Assembly: GCA_965183835.1 (NCBI GenBank)
Contig: CBCYME010000009.1
Coordinates: forward strand, 47,777 to 111,776
DNA length: 64,000 nucleotides
Reading direction: 5' to 3'
Source of the DNA: OMPR01 sp965183835
GTDB taxonomy: Bacteria; Pseudomonadota; Alphaproteobacteria; Rhodobacterales; Rhodobacteraceae
Position numbers and translations under genes: made by a program. Shown here piece by piece: positions 1 through 9,178 of this stretch (position 1 is its first letter; every line of letters starts with the position of its first letter). The notes under the pieces were generated by a model that did not search any database, was not told the origin of the DNA, and was given only the letters and a program-made list of their open reading frames with translations.

Positions 1-78
1 GGGGCTGGCATCGCTTCAAACTATCAGGGGCAAGGTCTGAAGCTGTCGAAACACTTCAAAACCCCATCCTAACTCGCT

Positions 79-609
79 CTATTTAATGACAGAACGACTT
101 TCGAGATCATCGCTGATCTCAGCCTGAACGCTGCGCTCTAGATGGGTGGACAGCGACACAAAGGTGCGCGTGCCTCGGACCCCTTCGACATCATAGATCT
201 GCGCCAACAGCCCTTCTAACGCCAAGGGCGAGGCAACACGCACCTTGATGATGAGGCAGGTATCACCGGTTACCCCATGGATCTCTTCGACCTCAGGGCG
301 GTCCTCCAACGCAAGCATCGCGCGGGTTTTGCCCCATCCGGTCGTATCAACATGAATGAATCCCAACAATGGCTTGCCAACTGCGGCCCCATCCAGCTGA
401 GCGACCGTCGACTTGATCACCCCACTGGATCGCAACCGTTTGACCCGCTCATGCACGGCCGGGGCGGACAACCCCACCTCACGGCTGATTGCGGCATAGC
501 TTTGCGTGGCGTCCTGGCTCAGCGTGCCTAATATCTTTCGGTCCAAATCATCCAATGGCCGCCCCGCACCGGGTGATTTCCGAAGATCCTCTGGTTTTGC
601 CACAGCCAT
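79..609 (-). CDS. Lrp/AsnC family transcriptional regulator
   Basis: A DNA-binding regulator of about 176 residues. An N-terminal helix-turn-helix (about residues 22-66, with LDDLDRKILGTLSQDA and VHERVKRLRSSGVI) is followed by the RAM/AsnC ligand-binding domain (core GVTGDTCLIIKVRV). I chose the ATG at 609 rather than the upstream ATG because an AGGA ribosome site lies about 7 bases before it and the upstream residues do not resemble the family. It is divergent from the MFS gene at 682, 72 bp away, which suggests it controls that transporter; that is inference. The effector, probably an amino acid, cannot be named. Confidence 0.9.
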   Translation of the reverse strand: MAVAKPEDLRKSPGAGRPLDDLDRKILGTLSQDATQSYAAISREVGLSAPAVHERVKRLRSSGVIKSTVAQLDGAAVGKPLLGFIHVDTTGWGKTRAMLALEDRPEVEEIHGVTGDTCLIIKVRVASPLALEGLLAQIYDVEGVRGTRTFVSLSTHLERSVQAEISDDLESRSVIK

Positions 610-681
610 ATCGTTTTCCTTTTGCCGTACCTCATTCCAAGGAATAGCACTAACACCGAACAACATTCATGGATATTGCAC

Positions 682-1836
682 ATGTGGGCGCCGATTCTCA
701 TTCTACTCAGTTCAATCGGCATCATTGGTGCAAATTCGCTGCTGCTTGCGCCGATTGTCTCTGCCGTGGGTCAAACGCTGGGCGTTCCGGCCGCCCAAGT
801 CATGCATGCAGCCAGTGCCTATGGGCTTGGCACCGCATTCGCCGCACTGACCCTTGCACCCCTGTCTGATCGCTATGGTGCAGGCCGCATGCTGCGCGCA
901 GCCCTGATTGGGCTGGCCCTCGGGTTGGCGGCGAGCGCATGGGCCCCCACCTTGTTTGCCTTGGTCAGTGCGCAGGCACTTTGCGGTATCGCGTCGGGAA
1001 TTGCCCTGCCCGCCATCTATGCCCTCCCCTCGTCAATCGCCCCTACAGGGCGCGAGGCGCAGGTAACAGGTGCGGTCCTAACGGGTTGGACAGTTTCTCT
1101 GGTGCTTGGCGTCAGTGTCTCGGCCTATGCAACCGATCTCGTCGGATGGCGCGCCGTTTATGCGGTTTTGACAGCTGCTGCTGCCCTGCTGTGGGTGCTG
1201 TCCGCACCCCTGCGCAGCATGGGCGCTGGCAGTGGGCGGTTAACATCACCGCTCAGCGCGTTGCGAGTACCCGGCCTGAGACGGGCGTTAACCGCTGTAT
1301 CCCTGATCATGACAGCCTTTTACACGTCGTATTTCTTTATGGGCATCCATGTCACCGAAGTTCTGAACGGGACCAGCGCAATGGCGGGCGCAATTTCGCT
1401 CAGCTATGGAATTGGATTCGGGCTAGCAGTGTTGGTGGATCCAATCCTCGATCGAGTGGGCTTGGCGCGTGCAACGGCCCCGTTGTTTGCAATGGTCGCG
1501 GTCAGCTATGGCTTGATGGCCATGGCGTCACATAGCTACTTTGGGCTGGTCGGTTTTGCGTTTTTGTGGGGCATTGGCCAGCACCTTGCGCTGAACCTTG
1601 TGGTGGCGCGGCTGACAGCGCTGGACCCGGTGCAACGTGGCGCGATCATGGGGTTGAACAGCACAGTTACCTACCTGTGCGTGTTCCTATCCCCGTTCAT
1701 CGGGTCCGTGCTGTTTTCTCAGTTTGGGCTCATCGGGTGTTTGACAGCTTCGGCTCTGTTTTGCCTGATCGAAGCGATCGAAGCCCTGAGCCTGCGCCGG
1801 TCAGTTACATCCGGGTCGACTGTTGTGCAGCCCTAG
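682..1836 (+). CDS. MFS transporter
   Basis: Inner-membrane major facilitator protein of 384 residues with about 12 hydrophobic segments. The loop between helices 2 and 3 carries LAPLSDRYGAGRML, a recognisable form of the MFS signature G-x-L-x-D-R-x-G-R. The ATG at 682 (MWAPILIL) is preferred over 622 because it begins directly at the first membrane helix and has a GGA about 8 bases upstream. The substrate is unknown; the drug/amino-acid exporter subfamily (EmrD/AraJ-like) is most similar by eye. The neighbouring divergent Lrp regulator hints at an amino acid or related metabolite. Confidence 0.88.
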   Translation: MWAPILILLSSIGIIGANSLLLAPIVSAVGQTLGVPAAQVMHAASAYGLGTAFAALTLAPLSDRYGAGRMLRAALIGLALGLAASAWAPTLFALVSAQALCGIASGIALPAIYALPSSIAPTGREAQVTGAVLTGWTVSLVLGVSVSAYATDLVGWRAVYAVLTAAAALLWVLSAPLRSMGAGSGRLTSPLSALRVPGLRRALTAVSLIMTAFYTSYFFMGIHVTEVLNGTSAMAGAISLSYGIGFGLAVLVDPILDRVGLARATAPLFAMVAVSYGLMAMASHSYFGLVGFAFLWGIGQHLALNLVVARLTALDPVQRGAIMGLNSTVTYLCVFLSPFIGSVLFSQFGLIGCLTASALFCLIEAIEALSLRRSVTSGSTVVQP

Positions 1837-2062
1837 CCGCCCGGCGGGCTTGGCGCATTTCACGCTTTGCCAACCGCTCGGCCGAGGGTTGTTGCTGGTG
1901 GGGCGTAGATTTGATGCCCAATTCAGAATCCATTTCCTGATGGGACCTGCTTTTGCGCTGCCCCCGGCTTGCAACCGCGTCGATACCGGCGTTGATACCC
2001 GAATTGACCAACCGCCGCATGACGGTGCGGATGATCATGTTGATGACTTGATTCATGTTCAT
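1805..2062 (-). CDS. small basic hypothetical protein
   Basis: 85 residues beginning MNMNQVINMIIRTVMRRLVN. The N-terminal amphipathic stretch (about 1-30) is followed by a strongly basic, Gln/Arg/Ala-rich tail (AKREMRQARRAARAAQQ). Its 3' end overlaps the convergent MFS gene by about 30 bases. I do not recognise a Pfam family. Composition resembles small Rhodobacterales proteins of unknown function. It lies downstream of scpB on the same strand, separated by about 80 bases, and could be co-transcribed with it. Confidence 0.55.
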   Translation of the reverse strand: MNMNQVINMIIRTVMRRLVNSGINAGIDAVASRGQRKSRSHQEMDSELGIKSTPHQQQPSAERLAKREMRQARRAARAAQQSTRM

Positions 2063-2143
2063 GTCAGATGTCCTGTGTCGCTGCCCGAACCACTTGTGGT
2101 CTATAAAATAGTGTGAAAATGCGCCGTTTTGAGGGCATTTACA

Positions 2144-2788
2144 TTAAGGATCTTCGAAAAGTTCGCTCTGCTCGTCATCCTCATCGTCGTCATCCCGCGC
2201 TGTTCCCAAAGGGAACATCCCCGGCGGCGGCCTGTTTTCCAACAATCCTGCGGCGCGCAGTTCTTTCAGCCCCGGTAGATCACGTGCGCTTTCCAATCCG
2301 AAATGATCCAAGAACTGGGGCGTCACAACAAAAGTCACGGGACGTCCCGGAGTCATACGCCGTCGGCCAAGACGAATCCACTCCATCTCCAAAAGTTGAT
2401 CGATCGTGCCCCGCGACACCGATACGCCGCGAATTTCTTCGATTTCGGCCCGTGTCGTGGGTTGATGATAGGCGATGATCGCCAAGGTTTCGATGGCGGC
2501 ACGGCTGAGCTTGCGCTGCTCAACCGTTTCTTTTTGCATCAGAAACCCTAGATCAGGCGCGGTGCGCATGGCCCATGTATCGCCAATGCGCACAACCCGC
2601 ACCCCGCGCCCCTCATATCGGGTTCGCAGGTGCGCTAGTGCTTCGGGCACATTGCACCCATGGGGCATGCGTTGTTCCAGCTCTTTGACCGTCACCGCCT
2701 CGGCGCTGGCAAAGAGAACCGCTTCGACCATGCGTTCCTGTTCGGCCATTGGGGGCGCTTCAAACAAGCTTTCTCCGGTGTCACTCAC
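2144..2788 (-). CDS. scpB: SMC-ScpAB complex subunit ScpB
   Basis: Chromosome segregation and condensation protein B, 214 residues, partner of ScpA and SMC in chromosome compaction. The tandem winged-helix region is visible (VEAVLFASAEAVTVKELEQ near residues 22-40; AIETLAIIAYHQPTTRAEIE near 96-115, the classic ScpB motif; then RGVSVSRGTIDQLLE). The C-terminal tail is acidic (DDDDEDDEQSELFEDP). The start overlaps the end of scpA by 8 bases, implying translational coupling at the end of the dgt-argS-SPOR-nagZ-scpA-scpB operon. Confidence 0.95.
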   Translation of the reverse strand: MSDTGESLFEAPPMAEQERMVEAVLFASAEAVTVKELEQRMPHGCNVPEALAHLRTRYEGRGVRVVRIGDTWAMRTAPDLGFLMQKETVEQRKLSRAAIETLAIIAYHQPTTRAEIEEIRGVSVSRGTIDQLLEMEWIRLGRRRMTPGRPVTFVVTPQFLDHFGLESARDLPGLKELRAAGLLENRPPPGMFPLGTARDDDDEDDEQSELFEDP

Positions 2789-3575
2789 GCTTATGCTCCC
2801 TCTTACGCAGATGGATTGGGGAGAAACTCTCTGTCTGTTTGATCTCCAGATGCCCCTCTTTCACCAACTCGAGCGAGGCTGCAAAGGTGGCGGCTGTGGC
2901 AGACCGACGCCGTGTCGGATCGCCATTCCACCCTTCGGGCAAGTAGCTGATCATATCCGTCCAGGCACCGGCAAATCCGATCAGGCCTCGCATGCGCTCC
3001 AATGCCTCTTCCATGGTGAACACCGAATCCCGATCCATCACAAAGGGGCGGAATTCATCCCGCGTTCGGATACGCGCATAGCCCTGCATCAGCTCCAGCA
3101 AAGTCGCCGAATAGGTCACGGTTCGGATTTTGGTGATATCTTCGCCCTGACCACGCGTAAAAAAATCGCGCCCCAGCTGATCGCGGGCCATCAGGCGTGC
3201 CGCAGAATCCCGCATTGCCTGCAAACGTTCCAATTGGAACGCCAGATGTGCTGCCAATTCAGCACCGGTCGGCCCCTCTTCGCTGGGGTCCGGCGGCAAA
3301 AGCAGGCGTGATTTAAGAAACGCAAGCCAGGCTGCCATCACCAGATAATCCGCCGCCAGCTCGATCCGCAGCGCTTTGGCTTGTTCGACAAAGGCAAGGT
3401 ATTGGCGCGCCAGATCCAACACTGAAATCCGGCGCAGATCGACCTTTTGGGTGCGTGACAAAGACAGCAACACATCCAACGGGCCCTCGAACCCGTCCAC
3501 ATCCACAATCAACGCTTCGGCCGCTAATCGTTCAGCGACCGAGACCTGATCGTCGGAAAAAAGGTTATCCGTCAT
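2781..3575 (-). CDS. scpA: SMC-ScpAB complex subunit ScpA
   Basis: Kleisin subunit ScpA, 264 residues, bridging SMC heads. The N-terminal family motif FEGPLDVLLSLSRTQKVDL (about residues 30-48) and ADYLVMAAWLAFLKSRLLLP (about 83-102) are clear. The C-terminal winged helix is less conserved. The start at 3575 (MTDNLFSDDQ) was chosen over the upstream ATG because it lies inside the nagZ 3' end with only an 11-base overlap, typical of a coupled operon. It acts in the nucleoid with scpB immediately downstream. Confidence 0.95.
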   Translation of the reverse strand: MTDNLFSDDQVSVAERLAAEALIVDVDGFEGPLDVLLSLSRTQKVDLRRISVLDLARQYLAFVEQAKALRIELAADYLVMAAWLAFLKSRLLLPPDPSEEGPTGAELAAHLAFQLERLQAMRDSAARLMARDQLGRDFFTRGQGEDITKIRTVTYSATLLELMQGYARIRTRDEFRPFVMDRDSVFTMEEALERMRGLIGFAGAWTDMISYLPEGWNGDPTRRRSATAATFAASLELVKEGHLEIKQTESFSPIHLRKREHKRE

Positions 3576-4572
3576 ACACCTGCCCGCCCATAAGGCGAGA
3601 TAGTTCCGCTTCGGCGGCCACTGTGTCAAGGTTTTCGGGTGCTACCCGGGCCGCGATGGCCCGTTCTGCCCGCGCCTGTGCCGCATCCGTCATGACACCC
3701 GCGGCCTCGGCAACCTCAGCGCGCTCAGACAAGGTGCCGTTGCAGTGCAAGATCACATCACAGCCTGCGTTGATCGCTTGGCGGGACAAGTCCCCCAACG
3801 ACCCACTCAGCGCCTTCATTGAAATGTCATCGGTCATGATCAAGCCGTCAAAGCCGATATTGTCCCGGATCACGTCCATCATCGGCGCCGAAATCGTGGC
3901 CGGTGCCGCATCAATCTGATCATAGACCAGATGCGCTGTCATCCCCAACGGCAGATCATTCAACGCTCGGAACGGCGCAAAATCAGTATCTTCAAGCTCT
4001 TCCAGATCCGCCGTTACATGGGGCAAATCGAAATGGCTGTCTTGCGTCGCGCGCCCATGGCCCGGAATGTGTTTCACAATTGGCAACACGCCACCGTCCA
4101 AATGCCCCTGCGCAACGGCACGCCCCAGTCGGGAAACGGTTTGCGCCGTGTCCCCATAACAGCGATTGCGCAAAAACGCGTGGGTTTCGGGCTGCGCGAT
4201 GTCCACCATAGGGGCGCAATTGCTATCAATGCCCAAGGCGAGCAGTTCATGCGCAATCAACCGATACCGCAGATACATCGCCCGTTCGGCGTGTTCCCCT
4301 GCCTGTGCAGCATGATCCAACGGGGATTTCCACACCCGCGCCAATGGGGCCCGCAGACGCTGAACGCGCCCACCTTCTTGGTCGATTGTAATTGGGCAGT
4401 GCCAGCCAACCGCATCGCGGAAATCACCACACAACGCACGGATTTGACCCGTTGTTTCGATGTTGCGTGCAAACAAAATGAACCCAAACGGGTTCATTTC
4501 GCGAAACAACGCCTTTTCGCCAGATGTCAGCCGAAACCCATCTGCATCCAGAATGGAGGCCCCGAAATTCAT
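3565..4572 (-). CDS. nagZ: beta-N-acetylhexosaminidase NagZ
   Basis: Cytoplasmic glycoside hydrolase family 3 enzyme of 335 residues that removes GlcNAc from muropeptides during peptidoglycan recycling. Diagnostic motifs: KHIPGHGRATQDSH (general acid/base loop, D-x-H dyad) and IMTDDISMKAL containing the catalytic aspartate. The substrate-binding lead DQEGGRVQRL is also present. The ATG at 4572 overlaps the preceding SPOR gene stop (ATGA), which fixes the start. No signal peptide, as expected for NagZ. Confidence 0.95.
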   Translation of the reverse strand: MNFGASILDADGFRLTSGEKALFREMNPFGFILFARNIETTGQIRALCGDFRDAVGWHCPITIDQEGGRVQRLRAPLARVWKSPLDHAAQAGEHAERAMYLRYRLIAHELLALGIDSNCAPMVDIAQPETHAFLRNRCYGDTAQTVSRLGRAVAQGHLDGGVLPIVKHIPGHGRATQDSHFDLPHVTADLEELEDTDFAPFRALNDLPLGMTAHLVYDQIDAAPATISAPMMDVIRDNIGFDGLIMTDDISMKALSGSLGDLSRQAINAGCDVILHCNGTLSERAEVAEAAGVMTDAAQARAERAIAARVAPENLDTVAAEAELSRLMGGQVYDG

Positions 4573-5645
4573 CGAGTCGTAACCGGAATACAATCCGCTT
4601 TTGCAGCAACCAGCGCGGAACAGAACCGGCGCGCATCGCTCAATCCGCTGAATCCCATGGCCCGGAGACGATAAAAAGTACGTCCGCCGCTGGACGCTTT
4701 TTGCACAACCCGCTTTTTGCCATCCATGTAATCGCCGAACCGGGCATTCAGGCGGTCCCATTCCGCGCGGGCAATTTCAGGGCTGTCATAGGCCCCAAGC
4801 TGCGCCAATCGCGTGCCAACCGGCAGGCTTTCGGCATCGATATCTAGGCTGGCCGCCGTAGCTACAGCAGAATTGATCGCTTCGTTCAACGTAGAGGAAC
4901 TGACCGAGGCCTGTACCACACGGGCCGGACGGACGCGCGGGCGCAAGGATCGCTGCACGCCCGGCTCATCCAACAACGCGATCGCAGGCTGTTGCGCCAC
5001 AAGATCCGCTGGATCAATCGCCGCCAACGGTTCTGGCTGCACAATTCCCACGGCCTGTGTCTCGGGCAAAGCCGCATCAATCACAGACAAAGGCTCAACC
5101 CCATCCGTCAGCTCGGCTACCAATTCATCGACTGACCCATTGCGAAATGCGTCCAGCGCATTTTCACCAACTTCGTTCAGCGCAACCTGCGTGGTCGCGA
5201 GTTGCCCCATTGGCGCATCTTCTTCGGCCAGTGACACCGGCCGTGGAGCCAGCATCAACCGGTCAGCGGGTGCCGCCGCAGTGCCTTGTGCAGCAACATT
5301 GTTCACTGCAAGACCTTGATGGTCCGCAGGCGTGCCACCGGGTTTTTCAGGCTGAATGCGCATCGGACCTTCGATCGCGCGCACAACGGGGACACCGCTG
5401 ACGTCACGTGCCACCAGTTTGAACCCCCAAACGCCAATACCAACAACCAGCGCGAGCGACCCAACCGCCCCCAAAAGGGTGACCATACGGCTTGTAGCAA
5501 AGCCGGATGCCGCAGGCCCATCATGGCCCAACCCGTCGTGATTATCAGCTTCATAAAGAGGCTCAGGCGCCCCTTGTGGGGGCATCTGATAGGTATAATG
5601 CACCTGTTGCGGAGCAACCTGCCCCGTGTAGTCAAAACTCGCCAT
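4569..5645 (-). CDS. SPOR domain-containing protein
   Basis: 358-residue membrane-anchored septal/cell-wall binding protein. A cytoplasmic Pro/Gln-rich N-terminus is followed by one transmembrane helix (MVTLLGAVGSLALVVGIGVW, about residues 53-72). A long Ala/Pro-rich periplasmic linker leads to a C-terminal SPOR fold (VGTRLAQLGAYDSPEIARAEW ... FYRLRAMGFSGLSDARRFC). SPOR domains bind denuded glycan at the division site. The start at 5645 (MASFDYTG) has a GAGG site about 7 bases upstream. It sits between argS and nagZ, overlapping nagZ by 4 bases. Confidence 0.9.
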   Translation of the reverse strand: MASFDYTGQVAPQQVHYTYQMPPQGAPEPLYEADNHDGLGHDGPAASGFATSRMVTLLGAVGSLALVVGIGVWGFKLVARDVSGVPVVRAIEGPMRIQPEKPGGTPADHQGLAVNNVAAQGTAAAPADRLMLAPRPVSLAEEDAPMGQLATTQVALNEVGENALDAFRNGSVDELVAELTDGVEPLSVIDAALPETQAVGIVQPEPLAAIDPADLVAQQPAIALLDEPGVQRSLRPRVRPARVVQASVSSSTLNEAINSAVATAASLDIDAESLPVGTRLAQLGAYDSPEIARAEWDRLNARFGDYMDGKKRVVQKASSGGRTFYRLRAMGFSGLSDARRFCSALVAAKADCIPVTTR

Positions 5646-5726
5646 GTCCGCCTCACTGCCCTCGTGCGTCAATGCGCCAAGGTTGTCTTATGTCTGCCTC
5701 AGACCGGCGGTTTCGGGCGGTTTATA

Positions 5727-7472
5727 TTACCGCATCTCCTGCGCCGGATTGACCCCTAGAATACCAAGACCCGCAGAAATAACAACGGCTACAGACTGTG
5801 CCAGTGCCATTTTTGCCTGACTTGTGGCCGCATCGCCATCTTGAATGAATCGCAGCTCGGTTAATTCGTTGCCGCGGTTCCATAATGCGTGAAAATCTCC
5901 AGCTAATTCATATAGATAGAAGGCAACGCGATGGGGTTCATTGGTACGCGCAGCGGTTTCAATCAAGCGTGGCCATTCTGCCAGTTTCTTGGCAACAGCC
6001 AGCTCTGCTTCATGATCAACCTTGCTCAGATCCGCCGCTTTCAACGTCGCCTCGTCTGCGGCAATCCCGGCTTCTGCGGCGCGGCGCAGAACGCTCATGA
6101 CGCGTGCGTGGGCATACTGAACATAGAACACGGGGTTCTCGCGGCTCTGCTCTAGCACTTTGTCGAAATCAAAGTCGAGCGAAGCATCGTTCTTGCGAGT
6201 CAGCATCACAAAACGGGTCACATCAGGACCAACCTGATCCACCACATCGCGCAGGGTAATGAACGTCCCTGCCCGTTTGGACATCTTGAACGGTTCGCCG
6301 TCCTTCCACAGCTTCACCAGCTGGGTCAGCTTGATATCCAGCGGCACGGTGCCCCCGGACAAAGCCGAAACCGCCGCCTTCATCCGCTTGACGTATCCAC
6401 CATGATCGGCCCCAAACACATCGATCAGCTCATCAAAGCCACGACTGACTTTGTCGTAGTGATACGCGATATCCGGCGCGAAATAGGTCCAACCGCCGTC
6501 AGACTTTTTAACCGGACGGTCCACGTCATCGCCATGTTCGGTCGATTTGAACAAGGTCTGCTCGCGGGGTTCCCAATCTTCGGGTTTCTTACCTTTGGGC
6601 GGCTCAAGCACGCCCTCATAAATCAGACCTTTGTCATCCAACGACTTCAGCGCCGCCTCAATCAACCCCGTGCCATAGAGCGATTTTTCCGAAAAGAACT
6701 TGTCCATCTTGATGCCCAGCTGAGCCAAATCGGCCCGGATCAGGTCCATCATCGCCTCAGTTGCGTATTCACGCACATCCGCCAACCAGACACTTTCTGG
6801 CTGATCAAGATAAGCATCACCCACTTTGTCTTTCAGCGCTTGGCCCACGGGTACAAGGTAATCACCAGGATAGGTCCCATCGACAAACGCAACCTCTTGG
6901 CCGTGGGCCTCGAGATAGCGCAGATATACAGACCGTGCCAAAACATCGACCTGTGCGCCGCCATCGTTGATGTAATATTCGCGGGTGACGTCATAGCCAG
7001 CATAGTCCAGCAAGCTCGCCAAAGCATCGCCAAATACCGCACCCCGGGTGTGCCCCACATGCAGCGGACCGGTTGGGTTGGCGGACACGTATTCCACGTT
7101 CACCTTTCGGTTCTGGCCCATGTCGGATTTACCAAACGCTGTCCCCTGATCCAGAACGGCCGCCAAAACCCCCTGCCAGACAGAGGCAGACAAGCGCAGG
7201 TTCAAGAACCCCGGTCCGGCCACCTCAGCACTGGTGATGCGGTCATCTGCGGCCAATTTGGCAGCCAGAGCTTCGGCAATATCACGTGGTTTCAGCTTGG
7301 CAGGCTTGGCCAGAACCATCGCTGCATTGGTCGCCATGTCTCCATGCGCCGCATCGCGGGGCGGTTCGACGGCAACATTGTCAAAGCTGAGCCCCTCAGG
7401 CAGGGTGCCTTCGGCTTGCATTGCGGCCAGCGCATCCAGCACGAGGCTGCGGATCTCGGAAAACAGGTTCAT
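5727..7472 (-). CDS. argS: arginyl-tRNA synthetase
   Basis: Class I aminoacyl-tRNA synthetase, 581 residues, charging tRNA-Arg. The HIGH signature appears as PTGPLHVGHTRGAVFGDAL (about residue 130) and KMSKS as FKMSKRAGTFITL (about 398). The C-terminal DALR anticodon-binding domain ends near ALAQSVAVVISAGLGILG. Length is normal for the family. It is in the middle of the dgt-argS-SPOR-nagZ-scpAB unit, with about 78 bases to dgt upstream. Confidence 0.97.
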   Translation of the reverse strand: MNLFSEIRSLVLDALAAMQAEGTLPEGLSFDNVAVEPPRDAAHGDMATNAAMVLAKPAKLKPRDIAEALAAKLAADDRITSAEVAGPGFLNLRLSASVWQGVLAAVLDQGTAFGKSDMGQNRKVNVEYVSANPTGPLHVGHTRGAVFGDALASLLDYAGYDVTREYYINDGGAQVDVLARSVYLRYLEAHGQEVAFVDGTYPGDYLVPVGQALKDKVGDAYLDQPESVWLADVREYATEAMMDLIRADLAQLGIKMDKFFSEKSLYGTGLIEAALKSLDDKGLIYEGVLEPPKGKKPEDWEPREQTLFKSTEHGDDVDRPVKKSDGGWTYFAPDIAYHYDKVSRGFDELIDVFGADHGGYVKRMKAAVSALSGGTVPLDIKLTQLVKLWKDGEPFKMSKRAGTFITLRDVVDQVGPDVTRFVMLTRKNDASLDFDFDKVLEQSRENPVFYVQYAHARVMSVLRRAAEAGIAADEATLKAADLSKVDHEAELAVAKKLAEWPRLIETAARTNEPHRVAFYLYELAGDFHALWNRGNELTELRFIQDGDAATSQAKMALAQSVAVVISAGLGILGVNPAQEMR

Positions 7473-7550
7473 TTTGGCGTCCTTTTGCTTGCTCGGCGGT
7501 TTAACACGCGCGGCGCTAAGGTCAATGGAACCGAGCCATTTGCACCCAGA

Positions 7551-8705
7551 TCACACCCGGTTTGGATCCGACCCGGTCAAACGCGCATGATCTTGCAGGG
7601 CAAAGCGATCCGTCATCCCGGCGATGTAATCCGAAACGATGCGCGCCAAAGCGGTATCACAACGCGCCGCCTCGATATCATCATGCCAGCGATCTGGCAT
7701 TTGTTTTGGATCGTTCAGATAGATCGGGAACAAATCTTCGACCACTTTGGACACCTCGGCTCGCACCACCATCACCGGCGCGGCGCGGTACATGCGCGTA
7801 AACAGAAAGGTTCGGATTTCCTTCAGCTGCGCCCAAACCTCAGGTGAAAACTGAACGACAGAATACCCCAGATTTCGTACATCTTCGACGCTTTGCGCCC
7901 CCGACCCCACCAACAAGGCCTGTGCAGTCTGAATGACATCCGACACCATGACACCAAACACCCGACGCAGCGCCTCGTGACGGCGGCGGTTTTCGTCAAT
8001 ACCCGGATACAAACGATCCACCTCGGCATAAGCCGGGCCGACAATGGGCAATTCTGCAACCTCAGCATCACTGAACAATCCTGCCCGCAACCCGTCATGC
8101 AGATCGTGATTGTTGTAGGCTATGTCATCCGCCAAAGCCGCCACCTGCGCCTCGGCACTGGCATGGGTGTGCAGCTCCAAATCCAACGCGCTATTGCATT
8201 CAGCCAAAGCCCACGGCAGATCCCCGACCACTGGGCCATTGTGTTTTGCGATGGCTTCTAACGTTTCCCACGTCAGATTCAGCCCATCAAACTCTGCATA
8301 GTGACGCTCGAGCGACGTTACGATACGGATTGCCTGCGCGTTGTGATCAAACCCACCATAGGGGGCCATCAGCGCATGCAGTGCATCCTCGCCCGTGTGG
8401 CCAAACGGCGTATGCCCTAGATCATGCGCCAATGCGACCGCCTCGGTCAGTTCGACATTCAACCCCAAGGCGCCGGCAATGGTCCGCGCCACCTGCGCCA
8501 CTTCGATCGAATGGGTCAGGCGGGTGCGATAATTATCACCCTCGTGCTCCACAAAAACTTGCGTTTTGTGTTTCAGCCGCCGAAACGCGCTGGCGTGAAT
8601 GATCCGATCCCGATCCCGCTGAAAGCAGGAACGAAAACCACTCTCTTCCTCCGCAACAAGCCGTCCTCTGGCACGTGCGGGATCCGAGGCAAAGGCCGCT
8701 CTCAT
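7551..8705 (-). CDS. dgt: deoxyguanosinetriphosphate triphosphohydrolase-like protein
   Basis: HD-domain dNTPase of about 384 residues that hydrolyses dGTP to deoxyguanosine and triphosphate. The HD motif is seen in RLTHSIEVAQVARTIA and ALAHDLGHTPFGHTGEDAL, with DDIAYNNHDLHDGLRAG further on. The start at 8705 (MRAAFASDP) is preferred: an AAGGA lies about 9 bases upstream, whereas the longer version begins inside the divergent promoter region. It is the first gene of the minus-strand operon and is divergent from the Fe-S carrier gene at 8782. Confidence 0.92.
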   Translation of the reverse strand: MRAAFASDPARARGRLVAEEESGFRSCFQRDRDRIIHASAFRRLKHKTQVFVEHEGDNYRTRLTHSIEVAQVARTIAGALGLNVELTEAVALAHDLGHTPFGHTGEDALHALMAPYGGFDHNAQAIRIVTSLERHYAEFDGLNLTWETLEAIAKHNGPVVGDLPWALAECNSALDLELHTHASAEAQVAALADDIAYNNHDLHDGLRAGLFSDAEVAELPIVGPAYAEVDRLYPGIDENRRRHEALRRVFGVMVSDVIQTAQALLVGSGAQSVEDVRNLGYSVVQFSPEVWAQLKEIRTFLFTRMYRAAPVMVVRAEVSKVVEDLFPIYLNDPKQMPDRWHDDIEAARCDTALARIVSDYIAGMTDRFALQDHARLTGSDPNRV

Positions 8706-8716
8706 GAGGTCTGTCC

Positions 8717-8745
8717 TTGTCGCCTGTCCTTGCACTTTCTATATT
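8717..8745 (+). promoter_or_regulatory. candidate sigma-70 promoter of the IscA-type gene
   Basis: TTGTCG (8717-8722), 17 bases, TATATT (8740-8745), placed about 35 bases before the TTG start of the plus-strand Fe-S carrier gene. Seen directly, but promoter strength is inferred; hexamer matches are 4/6 and 5/6. Confidence 0.35.
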
Positions 8746-8781
8746 GTACAGCGAAGCATAAAGAAACATTGGAGTTCCGCC

Positions 8782-9105
8782 TTGAACCTGCCCCCCAAAG
8801 TCACCGACCGCGCGTTTGAACGCTTGGCCGAAATTGGTGCCGCCGATCAGGGCCAAGCCCTGCGCGTTGCCGTCGAGGGCGGCGGTTGTTCTGGCTTCCA
8901 ATATGAAATCGCGCTGGATGCCCCTGCCGCAGACGATCTGATCCTCGAAGGTCAGGGCCAAAAAGTGGTTGTCGACACCGTATCCCTGCCGTTTCTGGAA
9001 AATGCCGTGATTGATTTCACCGAAGAATTGATCGGCGCGCGCTTTGTCATCGAAAATCCCAACGCGACATCATCCTGCGGCTGTGGCACGTCTTTCTCGA
9101 TGTAG
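8782..9105 (+). CDS. erpA: HesB/IscA family iron-sulfur cluster insertion protein (ErpA-like)
   Basis: A-type Fe-S carrier of 107 residues. The three conserved cysteines are present (GGGCSGFQYEIAL and the C-terminal SSCGCGTSFSM). I start it at the TTG at 8782 because GGAG lies 7 bases upstream (8771-8774) and the product then has the normal family length; extending to 8704 adds 26 residues with no family match. It carries clusters from the SUF machinery to apo-proteins in the cytoplasm. A second A-type protein is encoded at 41232, so this one is more likely the ErpA-like paralogue; assignment between ErpA and IscA is not certain. Confidence 0.88.
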   Translation: MNLPPKVTDRAFERLAEIGAADQGQALRVAVEGGGCSGFQYEIALDAPAADDLILEGQGQKVVVDTVSLPFLENAVIDFTEELIGARFVIENPNATSSCGCGTSFSM

Positions 9106-9178
9106 AAGCCCCTGCGCCTTGCCCCCTGACGCAAGTTGGGGGATACATCGTCGGGCGTGCTAATCCGGGGACACCGCC

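Noticed and set aside
6402..7847. A 481-codon plus-strand ORF opposite argS and dgt
   Set aside because: Same reason: mirror of intact genes, no ribosome site or domain.
8704..8781. A 26-residue N-terminal extension of the Fe-S carrier
   Set aside because: The extension overlaps the divergent dgt start and a likely promoter; the TTG at 8782 has a good ribosome site.
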